This document shows, piece after piece, positions 6,940 to 16,170 of a stretch of DNA of 64,000 nucleotides; position 1 is the first letter of the stretch, and every line of letters begins with the position of its first letter. This stretch comes from an uncultured Alphaproteobacteria bacterium. GTDB lineage: Bacteria; Pseudomonadota; Alphaproteobacteria; HIMB59; GCA-002718135. Below the pieces are notes generated by a model, which saw only the letters and a list, made by a program, of their open reading frames with translations, was not told the origin of the DNA and ran no database searches. Made by a program: the position numbers and the translations under genes. Location: NCBI GenBank assembly GCA_902595855.1, contig CACJRY010000001.1, positions 124,001 through 188,000 of the forward strand. Direction: 5' to 3'.

Positions 6940-8007
6940 TTAAGGAGTTAGTTTATATAGAAACGTATTTGCTTCATCTGCTATTAAAAATATCTCTCCA
7001 TCATCGTTAATTTCTATATCTCTTATTCTACCAATTTTATTTTTAAAAATTATCTTTTCTTCTTTAAAGTTTTGACCATCTCTTTCTAGAATTGATAAAT
7101 ACTGAAATTTAAGAGAACCTATTAATAAAGAGTTTTGCCACTCAGGAAAAAGATCTCCATGGTAAAATTTTATTCCACCAACACCTATAGAGGGTACCCA
7201 AATATGATCAGGCTTTAAAAGACCAGGCTCCCAAGCATTGCCTTCACCAACCTTAGTCCCAGAGTAATTTTTTCCTCCCCATGCTACTTTTTTCCAACCA
7301 TAATTAGTTCCCTTTTTAACCTCACCGATAAAATCCCCTCCTTTAGGACCATGATTTGAGATAAAAACTTTTTTTGTTAGTGGATCTAGGTCCATGCCTT
7401 GAGGGTTTCTAACTCCTATTTGATAAATAGCAGGTAGCCAATCAGGTATATCTACAAATGGATTGTCGTCTGGAATGCTACCATCTTTATTTATCCTTAT
7501 GATACTCCCAATTGCATTGGTCGGATCTTGAGCAATCATTCCTTTTCCTCTTTCACCAATGCTTACGTATAAATGCTCACCTTTTATTGTCATCCTTGAA
7601 CCAAAATGTACTTGATTTGGAATATATGGCAAAGCTTCAAAAATTAATTGGCTATCAACTAATTTATTATTTTCTAATTTTGATTTAAAAACAGCAGTAG
7701 TGTAACCATTTTCTTTTTCTATAGATCCTGTAATCCAAATATTATTATCTTCACTAATGATATCTAATAAGCCTCCCTGCCTATCTCCCTTGATAGGCAA
7801 ATTATGATCTATCTTTTCATAAGTGTTGTTTGAAGTATCTATTAGAATAATTTCATGAGATTTTTTTTCAGTAATTAATAGTTTATCTGAACTAACCCAA
7901 GTCATACCCCAAGGATAACTTAAATCTACATTAAGTTTAGTTAATTTGAGTGCTAGTACTTGAGTAGGCAAGATCAGCAAAATTAAAAATATATAAACAA
8001 TTTTCAT
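6940..8007 (-). CDS. PQQ-dependent sugar dehydrogenase (glucose/sorbosone dehydrogenase family)
   Basis: A 355-residue protein with an N-terminal signal peptide (about residues 1-19), so probably periplasmic. The rest is a six-bladed beta-propeller of the soluble glucose/sorbosone dehydrogenase family. Typical motifs are PWGMTW near the start, HFGSRM around the active-site His, SIGERG, IGVRNPQG and FISNHGPKGGD. Homologues oxidise aldose sugars with bound pyrroloquinoline quinone and calcium. No PQQ synthesis genes are in the window. It is followed 58 bases downstream by the HpcH/HpaI aldolase, possibly one transcript, and is divergent from the nitrilase gene. Confidence 0.85.
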   Translation of the reverse strand: MKIVYIFLILLILPTQVLALKLTKLNVDLSYPWGMTWVSSDKLLITEKKSHEIILIDTSNNTYEKIDHNLPIKGDRQGGLLDIISEDNNIWITGSIEKENGYTTAVFKSKLENNKLVDSQLIFEALPYIPNQVHFGSRMTIKGEHLYVSIGERGKGMIAQDPTNAIGSIIRINKDGSIPDDNPFVDIPDWLPAIYQIGVRNPQGMDLDPLTKKVFISNHGPKGGDFIGEVKKGTNYGWKKVAWGGKNYSGTKVGEGNAWEPGLLKPDHIWVPSIGVGGIKFYHGDLFPEWQNSLLIGSLKFQYLSILERDGQNFKEEKIIFKNKIGRIRDIEINDDGEIFLIADEANTFLYKLTP

Positions 8008-8064
8008 TATTTAGTTATATTAAATAATATATATTCATTAAACAAAAAAATTGGTAGTTTAGTA

Positions 8065-8871
8065 ATGAAAAAATTAAAAATTTCACAAATTCAATTTCAG
8101 GCAAAATCTACACCTGCTCAAAATTCAAAATTATTAGAAAAATATTTTATAAAAACAAGAAGATTTAAACCTGACTTAATATGTACACCCGAATGCTCAA
8201 ATATAATAACAAATGATAAAGGCTATTTATTAAAAAACACTACTTATGAATCTGACTGCCCCATAATCAAAATGGCAAAATTGTATGCTATGGAATATTG
8301 TGTAAGTATTAATATTGGCTCTTTGCTTCTGAAGGAAAAAAACAAAAAAAAATTAGTTAACCGTTCTTTTTTTATTAACTCAAAAGGTAAAATTATAAAA
8401 AGATATGATAAGATACATATGTTTGATGTAAATATAAATAAAAAGGAAACTCATAGAGAGTCACATACGTTTAAGGCTGGTAAAAATATTGTAAGTGTTA
8501 ATTTACAAAATATAAAAATTGGTTTCACTATTTGCTATGATCTAAGATTTCCAAACTTATTTAGAAAACTTGCAAAAAAAGGATCAAAAATTATTTTAAT
8601 GCCTGCTGCATTTACAGTACCATCAGGAAAAGCCCATTGGGAAGTTATGGTACGCTCAAGAGCTATTGAAAATAGTCTTTTTGTTATTGCCACCAATATG
8701 TGTGGAACCCATCATACAAATAGAAAGACTTATGGATATTCATTATTAGTAAATCCTTGGGGCAAAATTATTAATAAAGCAAAATCAAAACCTTCTATCT
8801 TAAATACTGAAATTAATTTGAATGAAGTCATGGAGGCACGTATGAAAATTCCAGCAATCTTAAATGACTAA
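8065..8871 (+). CDS. Carbon-nitrogen hydrolase (nitrilase superfamily)
   Basis: A 268-residue amidase of the nitrilase superfamily, closest in layout to Nit1/Nit2-type omega-amidases. The catalytic triad is visible: Glu43 in TPEC, Lys near 116 in RYDKIHMFDV, and Cys near 157 in ICYDLRFPN. The product would hydrolyse a small amide, perhaps deaminated glutathione or an alpha-keto acid amide, in the cytosol. The gene overlaps the following methyltransferase by eight bases, so the two are co-translated. The N terminus starts directly with the family's first beta strand (LKISQIQF), supporting this ATG. Confidence 0.88.
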   Translation: MKKLKISQIQFQAKSTPAQNSKLLEKYFIKTRRFKPDLICTPECSNIITNDKGYLLKNTTYESDCPIIKMAKLYAMEYCVSINIGSLLLKEKNKKKLVNRSFFINSKGKIIKRYDKIHMFDVNINKKETHRESHTFKAGKNIVSVNLQNIKIGFTICYDLRFPNLFRKLAKKGSKIILMPAAFTVPSGKAHWEVMVRSRAIENSLFVIATNMCGTHHTNRKTYGYSLLVNPWGKIINKAKSKPSILNTEINLNEVMEARMKIPAILND

Positions 8872-9484
8872 GCCTAAATCTTTATTAGATGGCATTGGCA
8901 ATCAAAATGTTACTGAAAAATATTATGATGATTGGGCTATAAATTATGACATTACATTAAAAAAATGGAAATATAAGGCCCCTCTGAAAGCTGTTAGTGT
9001 TTTACTTAATATAAGAAAAAAATTTGATTACTGTTTAGATTTAGCTTGTGGAACTGGAATGTTTGGTGAAGAAATAAAAAAACAATTCAAAAATATTACT
9101 GTTGATGGATGTGATATTTCTGCTGATAGTCTTAAATTTGCAAAACAAAAAAAAATTTATAGAAAATTATTTAAAAACAGTTTTGAAAAAAAAATAAATT
9201 TTTCTTATCAATATGATTTAGTCAGCTTAATTGGTTCTATGACTTATTGTAAGAAACCAAAAGTACTTTTTTCATTAGTTAATAAATATTTAAAAAAAAA
9301 GGGTATTTTTATTTTTACCCATAGAATTGATTTATGGCAAAAACAAAATTTTGATAAATTGATTGAGGAATTTAATAAATTTTTTACTGTTGAATACAGA
9401 TCTAGGCCTTTAAATTATTTACCTAAAAATAGAGAATTTTCTGATAAGGTAAAAATAAGAATCATAGTATTAAAAAAAATTTAA
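8864..9484 (+). CDS. Class I SAM-dependent methyltransferase
   Basis: A 206-residue Rossmann-fold methyltransferase. Motif I is LDLACGTGMFG near residues 58-68, and the acidic end of strand 2 is DGCDIS, which would hold the SAM ribose. Its layout, with an N-terminal YYDDWAINYD, resembles WBSCR27/UbiE-type small-molecule methyltransferases. The substrate is unknown. The start codon lies inside the nitrilase gene (eight-base overlap), and the last four bases overlap the convergent mntR. Confidence 0.82.
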   Translation: MTKPKSLLDGIGNQNVTEKYYDDWAINYDITLKKWKYKAPLKAVSVLLNIRKKFDYCLDLACGTGMFGEEIKKQFKNITVDGCDISADSLKFAKQKKIYRKLFKNSFEKKINFSYQYDLVSLIGSMTYCKKPKVLFSLVNKYLKKKGIFIFTHRIDLWQKQNFDKLIEEFNKFFTVEYRSRPLNYLPKNREFSDKVKIRIIVLKKI

Positions 9485-9870
9485 TTTTTTTTGTTAAATT
9501 GTTCCATTTTTTTTAAGGTTTTTTGACTAACATGATGCTCTATACCTTCCGCATCAGCCTCTGCTGTTTTATTATCTAGTCCAAGATTTTTTAAAAAAGT
9601 CAGCACTACAATATGTCTTTTTTTAGAGATGCTTGCAAGTTCTTGACCCTTTAAAGTTAGAAAAATAGATCTGTATGGTTCTTTTTTTAAATAACCTTGG
9701 TTTTGTAGTCTTTGTACAGTTTTGTTGGCTGTTGCTTGAGCGATACCTAATTGATTTGCAATATCAACTATTCTTGCTTCACCTTTTGCATTAAGTAAAT
9801 CAGCAATAATTTCGAGATAATCCTCAGTGTTTTCTGTTTTATGAGCATCTCTAACTTTTTTAAATGACAT
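9481..9870 (-). CDS. mntR: Manganese-responsive transcriptional regulator MntR (DtxR family)
   Basis: A 129-residue DtxR-family regulator of the short MntR type. An N-terminal winged helix (about residues 15-75, with IANQLGIAQATANKTVQRL as the DNA-recognition region) precedes the metal-binding dimerisation part containing AEADAEGIEHHVS, where the acidic and His residues bind manganese. With manganese bound it should repress uptake genes. It is divergent from mntX, and a perfect inverted repeat of MntR type lies between them. The GTG/TTG alternatives are not needed: the ATG at 9870 gives a normal length. Confidence 0.93.
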   Translation of the reverse strand: MSFKKVRDAHKTENTEDYLEIIADLLNAKGEARIVDIANQLGIAQATANKTVQRLQNQGYLKKEPYRSIFLTLKGQELASISKKRHIVVLTFLKNLGLDNKTAEADAEGIEHHVSQKTLKKMEQFNKKN

Positions 9871-9913
9871 TTTATTAAATATTTAGTTATTTAAAATGTA
9901 TCTATAGCATTAT

Positions 9914-9933
9914 AGTATAGCCATAGCTATACT
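9914..9933. promoter_or_regulatory. MntR operator between mntR and mntX
   Basis: AGTATAGC-CATA-GCTATACT is a perfect inverted repeat with 8-base arms and a 4-base spacer. It contains the ATAGC-N4-GCTAT core of known MntR boxes. It lies 21 bases before the mntX start and 43 bases before the mntR start, well placed to control one or both promoters. Confidence 0.85.
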
Positions 9934-9954
9934 TTTTATATATATGTAAAGAAC

Positions 9955-11118
9955 ATGAATGCTCTGATTTCAGCCTTTAAAGATAAGCAAAAAATAATGT
10001 TTGCAAATGAAGGACGTTTATTAAAAAAATCATTTTTTGGTCTCCTTATACTCGCTTTAGCATTTCAAACAGGTGAATTTGGGGATCTAGTTCGTCAATC
10101 AATGGTTGATGCATATCTTGCAGTTTCGGTTTTTGTTGGATTTACTCTTATTGTTTTTATTGGGTTGGATTCTCTTACAAACTTTGATATCGGTTCTTTT
10201 CTAGATAAAACAAAAAAATTGCATGTACCTATTGCATCTTTTCTTGGCGCAATACCCGGTTGTGGAGGTGCCATCATTGTTGTTACTCAATATATTCAAG
10301 GTAGAATTTCTTTTGGATCTTTAGTAGCTGTTCTAACTGCAACTATGGGAGATGCGGCATTTCTAATTCTTGCTATGGAACCATCAATTGGATTGCTAAT
10401 TTTTTGTTTAGGTGCTGTTGTTGGCACAATCTCTGGTTACTTAGTTGACCTTATACATGGTGCTGATTTTATGATGACAAGTTCTAAAATTGAAATTGAA
10501 TTTGAAAAATTAAAAAAAACATTTGTTTCTAAGTTTAATCTCTTCTGGTTGATACTATTTGTTCCAGGATTTTTTATAGGTCTACTTTTGGCGTTCCAAG
10601 TTGACGTTGATAAACTTTTTTTACTGCCACAGCATATTAGTATAGTATTAATTCTAGGGTCTGCGGGTGCAATTTTATCAATATTCATGTGGTCACTTAA
10701 TCCTTTAAGTGATTTTCAATGTTCTACTGATAAAAGTAGGGGATTTGTCTCAAGAGTTGTAGATACAACAAACTTTGTTACTACGTGGGTCATAAGTGGT
10801 TTTTTAGTTTTTGAGATATTTATGTATTTTACCAACTTAGATCTTAAAATGTTTTTTGATTTATGGTTACCTTTTGTCCCCCTTGTAGCAATTTTATTTG
10901 GTTTTTTGCCTGGATGTGGGCCACAAATTGTCATCGCTACATTTTATTTAAATGGATATATCCCACTATCTGCAGAATTAGGTAATGCAATTTCTAATGA
11001 TGGGGATGCATTATTCCCAGCCATAGCTCTAGCACCCAAAGCAGCAATAATGGCAACAATTTATAGTGCCTTTCCAGCTATTATTGTAGCTTATAGCTAT
11101 ATGTTTTTCTTTGAATAA
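9955..11118 (+). CDS. mntX: Manganese transporter MntX
   Basis: A 387-residue protein with about ten membrane helices, matching the putative 10TM metal transporter family (PF11449-like). Two similar halves each carry a glycine-rich P-G-C-G motif: IPGCGGA near residue 101 and LPGCGPQ near residue 319. Acidic residues in GDAAF and NDGDALFPA could bind the metal. MntX has been described as a manganese importer widespread in Roseobacters, Vibrios, SAR11 and SAR116. The adjacent mntR and operator strongly support manganese uptake. The DUF2256 frame begins inside its last codons. Confidence 0.9.
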   Translation: MNALISAFKDKQKIMFANEGRLLKKSFFGLLILALAFQTGEFGDLVRQSMVDAYLAVSVFVGFTLIVFIGLDSLTNFDIGSFLDKTKKLHVPIASFLGAIPGCGGAIIVVTQYIQGRISFGSLVAVLTATMGDAAFLILAMEPSIGLLIFCLGAVVGTISGYLVDLIHGADFMMTSSKIEIEFEKLKKTFVSKFNLFWLILFVPGFFIGLLLAFQVDVDKLFLLPQHISIVLILGSAGAILSIFMWSLNPLSDFQCSTDKSRGFVSRVVDTTNFVTTWVISGFLVFEIFMYFTNLDLKMFFDLWLPFVPLVAILFGFLPGCGPQIVIATFYLNGYIPLSAELGNAISNDGDALFPAIALAPKAAIMATIYSAFPAIIVAYSYMFFFE

Positions 11119-11245
11119 AAAAAAATCAAATCTACCTTTTAAAATTTGCAAAACTTGCAACAAACCATTTTACTGGAGAAAAAAATGGCAAAAAGATTGG
11201 GAAAATGTACTCTATTGTTCAAAAAAATGTTCAAAAAATAAATAG
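11111..11245 (+). CDS. DUF2256 small zinc-ribbon protein
   Basis: A 44-residue protein from a TTG at 11111 (overlapping the mntX stop by eight bases) to TAG. It has the DUF2256 pattern: a basic N terminus, CKTC (Cys 13 and 16), PFYWRKKW, and then CSKKC (Cys 36 and 40) near the end, forming one CxxC...CxxxC zinc site. The function is unknown. In marine bacteria DUF2256 genes commonly sit beside photolyase/cryptochrome-related genes, and that is the case here, the photolyase starting 31 bases downstream. Confidence 0.8.
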   Translation: MNKKKSNLPFKICKTCNKPFYWRKKWQKDWENVLYCSKKCSKNK

Positions 11246-11276
11246 ACTTATTATTTTTTTGTCATAGTTAATAGAA

Positions 11277-12770
11277 GTGGCAACTAAAACGTTATTTATC
11301 ATTCTTGGTAATCAATTATTTCCATTAAGTGAATTAAATAATTTCAAGAACTGTCAATTTTTTATGGCAGAAGATTATAATCTATGCACTTATGAGAAGC
11401 ATCATAAGCATAAATTAGTTTTGTTTTTAACTGCAATGAGAAAATATGCTGTTGCTCTTAAAAATAAAAAATTTTCATTAAAATATCATTTTCTCAATAA
11501 CAAAAATACCAATCTTTCTTATGAAGACAAAATCAAAGATTTTATAAGAAGTAAAAAAATTTCTGATATTAAAATGTATGAAATAGAAGATAAATTTTTT
11601 GAAAAAAGAATTATTAATTTTTGTATCCTCAATAAATTAACCATTACATTTATCCAAAGTCCCATGTTTTATAATGCTAGGGAAGATTTTCAGAATTATT
11701 TAGCTAAGTCTAAAAAACCTTTTATGGCCACATTCTATAAACAACAAAGAATTGAAAAAAACATTCTCATGCATGAGTATAATCCTATTGGGGGAAAATG
11801 GAGCTTTGATGAGGAAAATAGAAAAAAAATTCCAGAAGATGTAATAACTCCATCTGAGCCTACATTTAAAGAAGATACCGTTATTAAAGATGTTAAAAAA
11901 CTAGTAAATGACTTATTCATTAATCATCCAGGAGATACAGCCAATTTTTGGTTAGGAACTTCTAGAGAAGAGGCGCTAAAAGCTCTAGATCTTTTTATAA
12001 AAGAAAAAATGGAAAATTTTGGACACTATGAAGATGCTGTAAAAAAAAATTCGCCATTTCTTTTTCATAGTATTTTAAGTCCTTACATAAATTTAGGTTT
12101 AATAACTCCCAAAGAAGTCGTAACAAAAGTTTTAACTGCAAATAAGAAAAAAAGCATTCCGATTAATAGTTTAGAGGGTTTTATAAGACAGGTAATTGGC
12201 TGGAGAGAGTTTATGAGAGGGATTTATCAAAACTTTTCTGACAAACTTGAGAAAACAAATTATTTTAGACATAAAAGAAAACTTACTAATGACTGGTATA
12301 ATGGAACAACAGGAATAGATCCTATTGATGATGCCATAAAGGATGTAGTAAAATATGGCTATACTCACCATATAATAAGACTTATGCATCTAAGTAATGT
12401 CATGAATTTATCTCAATTGCACCCTAAGGAGATTTATAAATGGTTTATGGAAATGTTTGTTGACTCCTCAGATTGGGTGATGTCACCAAATGTTTATGGA
12501 ATGGGTACTTTTAGTGATGGAGGAATTTTTTCAACCAAGCCATATATTTGTGGATCAAATTACATAATTAAAATGAGTAATTATAAAAAGGGCAATTGGT
12601 CAGATATTGTTGATGGGTTATATTGGAACTTTATTCATAATCATAGAGAAGTACTCTCAAAAAACCCAAGAATGGGGATGGTGATGATGTCATACAAAAA
12701 ATTGAACAAGGATAGAAAAGATTATTTGCTAAACATTGCAAATGAATTTATTGCTAAAAAAACGAAATAA
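11277..12770 (+). CDS. Cryptochrome/photolyase-related protein (FeS-BCP/PhrB-like), cluster ligands absent
   Basis: A 497-residue homologue of the bacterial (6-4) photolyase PhrB and relatives, flavoproteins that use light to repair UV photoproducts or to sense light. The N-terminal antenna domain starts IILGNQLFP. The catalytic domain contains GWREFMRG, YTHHIIRLMHLSN (the conserved His-His-x-x-Arg active site, near residue 363) and FSDGGIFSTKPY. The C-terminal half has one Cys only (in YICGSN), where PhrB has a CxxC...C region after MSDY; here MSNYKKGNW goes directly to LYWNF. A [4Fe-4S] cluster therefore seems impossible. The start is a GTG. It follows the DUF2256 gene. Confidence 0.88.
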   Translation: MATKTLFIILGNQLFPLSELNNFKNCQFFMAEDYNLCTYEKHHKHKLVLFLTAMRKYAVALKNKKFSLKYHFLNNKNTNLSYEDKIKDFIRSKKISDIKMYEIEDKFFEKRIINFCILNKLTITFIQSPMFYNAREDFQNYLAKSKKPFMATFYKQQRIEKNILMHEYNPIGGKWSFDEENRKKIPEDVITPSEPTFKEDTVIKDVKKLVNDLFINHPGDTANFWLGTSREEALKALDLFIKEKMENFGHYEDAVKKNSPFLFHSILSPYINLGLITPKEVVTKVLTANKKKSIPINSLEGFIRQVIGWREFMRGIYQNFSDKLEKTNYFRHKRKLTNDWYNGTTGIDPIDDAIKDVVKYGYTHHIIRLMHLSNVMNLSQLHPKEIYKWFMEMFVDSSDWVMSPNVYGMGTFSDGGIFSTKPYICGSNYIIKMSNYKKGNWSDIVDGLYWNFIHNHREVLSKNPRMGMVMMSYKKLNKDRKDYLLNIANEFIAKKTK

Positions 12771-12777
12771 TTTTTTA

Positions 12778-12912
12778 ATGCAAGATAAAATCAATACAAA
12801 AAGATCTGAACATAAAAAAAAACTCAAAGAAGTAAGAGTTTCAAGATTAGAAAAAAAACTTAAGGCTAATATTTTAAAAAGAAAAAAAGCTTCAAAAATA
12901 AATAATGGATAG
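12778..12912 (+). CDS. Small Lys/Arg-rich peptide upstream of murA, unknown function
   Basis: A 44-residue open frame (ATG 12778 to TAG 12910-12912) that is extremely basic: nearly half of its residues are Lys or Arg, and it is predicted helical. It overlaps the murA start by eight bases, and begins seven bases after the photolyase stop, which supports translation as part of the same unit. Short basic proteins at this position precede murA in related genomes as far as I recall, but no family name can be given. Nucleic-acid binding is only a guess from charge. Confidence 0.5.
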   Translation: MQDKINTKRSEHKKKLKEVRVSRLEKKLKANILKRKKASKINNG

Positions 12913-14161
12913 ACTAATTATCAAAGGGAAAGCTGATTTAAAGGGATCTATTAAAATTAAAGGATCAAAAAACTCTGCGTTGCCAATTATGGTTAGTGCT
13001 CTTCTTTCTAAAAGCCCTTTAAAGTTAAAAAATTTACCTAAACTTGATGATATTGATAATATGTCAAAACTGCTTAGGAGTTATGGTGCAACCATTAAAT
13101 CCAAACAAGATAATTTAGAAATAAAATGTCAAAATATTACTAACAGAGATGCTGATTACGATATTGTAAGAAAAATGAGGGCCTCAATTTTGATTTTAGG
13201 TCCTTTACTGGCTAGATTTGGAAAAGCTAGAATATCCCTCCCAGGAGGATGTGCAATTGGCACAAGGCCAATTGATATTCATTTAGAGGGACTTAAAAAA
13301 TTAGGTGCAAATTTTTATGTTGAAAATGGTTATGTTGTGGGCGCTGTTGAAGATGAATTAATAGGTAAGCATATTACTCTTCCTTTCCCAAGCGTTGGAG
13401 CAACTGAAAATATTTTGATGGCTGCTTCAATTGCAAAGGGAAAAACAATAATTGAAAATGCTGCGAGAGAACCTGAAATAAATGACCTTGCGTTGGCTTT
13501 AAATAAGATGGGTGCAAAAATAAATATTAAAAAAAATGGAATTATCAAAATTATTGGTGTTAATTCACTCACTCAAGCTACACACAAGATTATGAGTGAT
13601 AGAATAGTTGCTGGCACATTTGTGATTGCAGCTGTGATGTTAAATAAAAAATTTATTGTAAAAGATATTAATAGTGGCCATTTAGAAGCATTAACATCTT
13701 CATTGATTAAGATGGGAGCAAGATTAAAAGTTAAGAAAACTTCTATTCAAATTATGCCAACAACAAATTTATTTGGCATTAAGATCCAAACATCTCCTTA
13801 TCCTGGCTTTCCAACTGATTTACAGGCACAAATTATGGCTTTAATGAGTTTGGTGAATGGAAATTCACAAATAAAAGAGAACATATTTGAAAATAGATTC
13901 ATGCATGTTCCTGAACTTAATAGATTGGGAGCAAAGATAAAAGTAAAAAAAGATCTAGCTTTAATAACTGGTAATAGAAATTTAAAAGGTGCTCAAGTAA
14001 TGGCTAGTGATTTAAGAGCTAGTGTGAGTCTGGTGCTTGCTGCTTTGTGTGCAGAAGGCGAAAGTATAATTAACCGAGTTTATCATCTTGATAGAGGATA
14101 TGAAAAAATTGAGTATACCCTTGGTAGTTTAGGCCCATCAATAAAAAGAGAAAAATATTAA
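12905..14161 (+). CDS. murA: UDP-N-acetylglucosamine 1-carboxyvinyltransferase MurA
   Basis: MurA transfers enolpyruvate from PEP to UDP-GlcNAc, the first committed step of peptidoglycan synthesis in the cytoplasm. The 418-residue length is standard. The N-terminal KNSALP (Lys22) and the LPGGCAIGTRPID loop, with the active-site Cys116, are intact, so fosfomycin would be expected to bind. PYPGFPTDLQAQ and RASVSLVLAALCAEG near the C terminus are also family features. It follows the small basic peptide with an eight-base overlap and precedes hisG by 44 bases. Confidence 0.97.
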   Translation: MDRLIIKGKADLKGSIKIKGSKNSALPIMVSALLSKSPLKLKNLPKLDDIDNMSKLLRSYGATIKSKQDNLEIKCQNITNRDADYDIVRKMRASILILGPLLARFGKARISLPGGCAIGTRPIDIHLEGLKKLGANFYVENGYVVGAVEDELIGKHITLPFPSVGATENILMAASIAKGKTIIENAAREPEINDLALALNKMGAKINIKKNGIIKIIGVNSLTQATHKIMSDRIVAGTFVIAAVMLNKKFIVKDINSGHLEALTSSLIKMGARLKVKKTSIQIMPTTNLFGIKIQTSPYPGFPTDLQAQIMALMSLVNGNSQIKENIFENRFMHVPELNRLGAKIKVKKDLALITGNRNLKGAQVMASDLRASVSLVLAALCAEGESIINRVYHLDRGYEKIEYTLGSLGPSIKREKY

Positions 14162-14205
14162 GTTTTTATAGTTTTTTTTAATTTTAAATATAAAAGTCCA
14201 AAATT

Positions 14206-14853
14206 ATGTCCAAAATTATTATAGCTATTCCAAGGGGAAGAATAATTAGTGAGATAAAAAAAATTTTAACAAAAACAAGTTTTGCTCCTGAAAAAGAAAT
14301 GTTTAATGAAAAGTCAAGAAAGCTTACATTTTTATCAAAAAGAAAAGATGTTAATTTTATTAAAGTTAGAGCTTTTGATGCTTGTACATTTGTAGCCTTT
14401 GGAGCTGCCCAGATAGGTATAGCTGGAGAAGATGTAATAAAAGAATTTGATTACTCAGAAGTATATGCACCCCTAGAGTTAAATATCGGGCATTGTCGGC
14501 TATCAGTTGCTGCACTTAAAACACTTTTGAAAAAAGAGGATCCTGAGACTTGGAGTAATATAAGGGTAGCTACAAAGTATCCAAATATCAGTAAAGAACA
14601 CTTTGCAAATAAAGGCATTCAAGTTGATGCTATAAAATTAAATGGTTCAATGGAGCTTGCACCTTCTTTAAATATGTGTAGGAGAATAGTTGACTTGGTC
14701 TCTACTGGAGCGACTTTAAAAGCAAATGGCCTTAAGGAAATTGAAGAAATTATGAAGGTTCAGTCAAAATTAATAATAAATAGATCTTCATTTAAAACAG
14801 ATAACAAAAAAATACAATCCATTATTAGAGAATTTAAAGATTTAGTAGAATGA
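14206..14853 (+). CDS. hisG: ATP phosphoribosyltransferase HisG, short form
   Basis: HisG joins ATP and PRPP in the first step of histidine synthesis. At 215 residues this is the short form lacking the C-terminal regulatory domain. That form normally works with the HisRS-like HisZ subunit, which is not in this window. Motifs seen are AIPRGRI at the start, GIAGEDVI and the PRPP-binding region ending VDLVSTGATLKANGL. Its last four bases overlap hisD (ATGA), so the two are co-translated. No histidine-rich leader peptide or attenuator is visible upstream. Confidence 0.94.
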   Translation: MSKIIIAIPRGRIISEIKKILTKTSFAPEKEMFNEKSRKLTFLSKRKDVNFIKVRAFDACTFVAFGAAQIGIAGEDVIKEFDYSEVYAPLELNIGHCRLSVAALKTLLKKEDPETWSNIRVATKYPNISKEHFANKGIQVDAIKLNGSMELAPSLNMCRRIVDLVSTGATLKANGLKEIEEIMKVQSKLIINRSSFKTDNKKIQSIIREFKDLVE

Positions 14854-16136
14854 AAATACTAGCCTACAATTCAGAAAATTTTTGGAAACAATTAGAAGAA
14901 CATCTTTCATTGAGAGAAGAAGAAACAAGCTCAAAAATTGATAGTAATGTAAAATCAATTATTCAGGACATAAAGCTACATGGTGATGATAAAATAATAG
15001 AATTTGCAAAAGATTTTGATAAAATTCATTTAGGAAAAGATGAAATAAAATTACCAAATTTAAATAAATTTTACTCTGAAGAAAATTTAAATAAAGAAAC
15101 TATTGAAAGTTTTAGATTAGCTATTCAAAATGTAAGAAAATTTCATGAGAAACAATTTCCAAGTGATTATGAAATTGAAAATATGAATACCAGATTAAAA
15201 TCAATTTGGAAACCAATGGACTCAGTAGGTCTATATGTGCCCGGAGGTAATGCAGTTTATCCATCCTCATTAATTATGAGTGTAGTTCCAGCACAAATAG
15301 CAGGAGTAAAAAGAATAGTTTGTGTCACACCACCTTCAAACAATTTTAATCCCTATATTGCGTTGCTATTAGATGAGTTAAATATTAGTGAAGTTTATCA
15401 GGTTGGAGGAGCTCAGGCAATTGCAGCGTTAACTTATGGTACCGAAACTATTAAGCCAGTTAGTAAAATTTTTGGACCAGGCAATGCATATGTTGCTGCA
15501 GCAAAAAAACAGGTTTTTGGAAAAGTTGGAATAGATTTAGTTGCAGGTCCCTCAGAAATTATTGTTGTGGCAGATGAAAGTAATAATCCAGCATGGGTTG
15601 CTAGTGATATTATGGCTCAGGCGGAGCATGATGAAAATGCACAGTCAATATTAGTTACAAATAGCAACGCTTTTGCTCATAAAGTATTAGAGAATATAGA
15701 AATTCTTAAAAAAACTTTGAGTAAAAAAACAATAGTTGAGATCAGTCTAAAAAAAAACGGTCTAATAGTGATCATGGATGATTTGAAATTATCATATAAA
15801 ATTATCAACAAAATAGCTCCAGAGCATTTACATCTTCAATCAAAAGAAAAAGACATTATTTTTAAAAATGTAAACAATGCTGGAGGAATATTTTTAGGTG
15901 ATTATTCAACTGAAGCATTTGGGGATTATGTAGCTGGAACCAATCATATCTTACCAACTTTTGGGGCAGCTAAATTTTCATCAGGTTTGGGTGTAATTGA
16001 TTTTATGAAAAAAAGCTCTGTTGTTGAGATAAATAAGTTAAGTTATGATAATTTATCAAAACACGTTGAAAATATATCTAATGTTGAAAATTTAGATGCA
16101 CATAAATTGTCAGTTACGATTAGACAAACAAAATAA
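14850..16136 (+). CDS. hisD: Histidinol dehydrogenase HisD
   Basis: HisD performs the last two NAD-dependent oxidations from histidinol to histidine, using zinc. The 428-residue product has the expected segments: [62 protein letters not shown], the zinc/catalytic region [10 protein letters not shown] and APEHLHLQ. It overlaps hisG by four bases. The pairing of hisG and hisD next to murA and infA-yacG matches a conserved alphaproteobacterial neighbourhood. Confidence 0.97.
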   Translation: MKILAYNSENFWKQLEEHLSLREEETSSKIDSNVKSIIQDIKLHGDDKIIEFAKDFDKIHLGKDEIKLPNLNKFYSEENLNKETIESFRLAIQNVRKFHEKQFPSDYEIENMNTRLKSIWKPMDSVGLYVPGGNAVYPSSLIMSVVPAQIAGVKRIVCVTPPSNNFNPYIALLLDELNISEVYQVGGAQAIAALTYGTETIKPVSKIFGPGNAYVAAAKKQVFGKVGIDLVAGPSEIIVVADESNNPAWVASDIMAQAEHDENAQSILVTNSNAFAHKVLENIEILKKTLSKKTIVEISLKKNGLIVIMDDLKLSYKIINKIAPEHLHLQSKEKDIIFKNVNNAGGIFLGDYSTEAFGDYVAGTNHILPTFGAAKFSSGLGVIDFMKKSSVVEINKLSYDNLSKHVENISNVENLDAHKLSVTIRQTK

Positions 16137-16170
16137 AATTAATTATAACTTCAAAAAAATAAGGAAAAAA

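Noticed and set aside
16096..16170. N-terminal extension of IF-1 back into hisD
   Set aside because: The extra 25 residues have no counterpart in IF-1; the ATG at 16171 has a ribosome-binding site.
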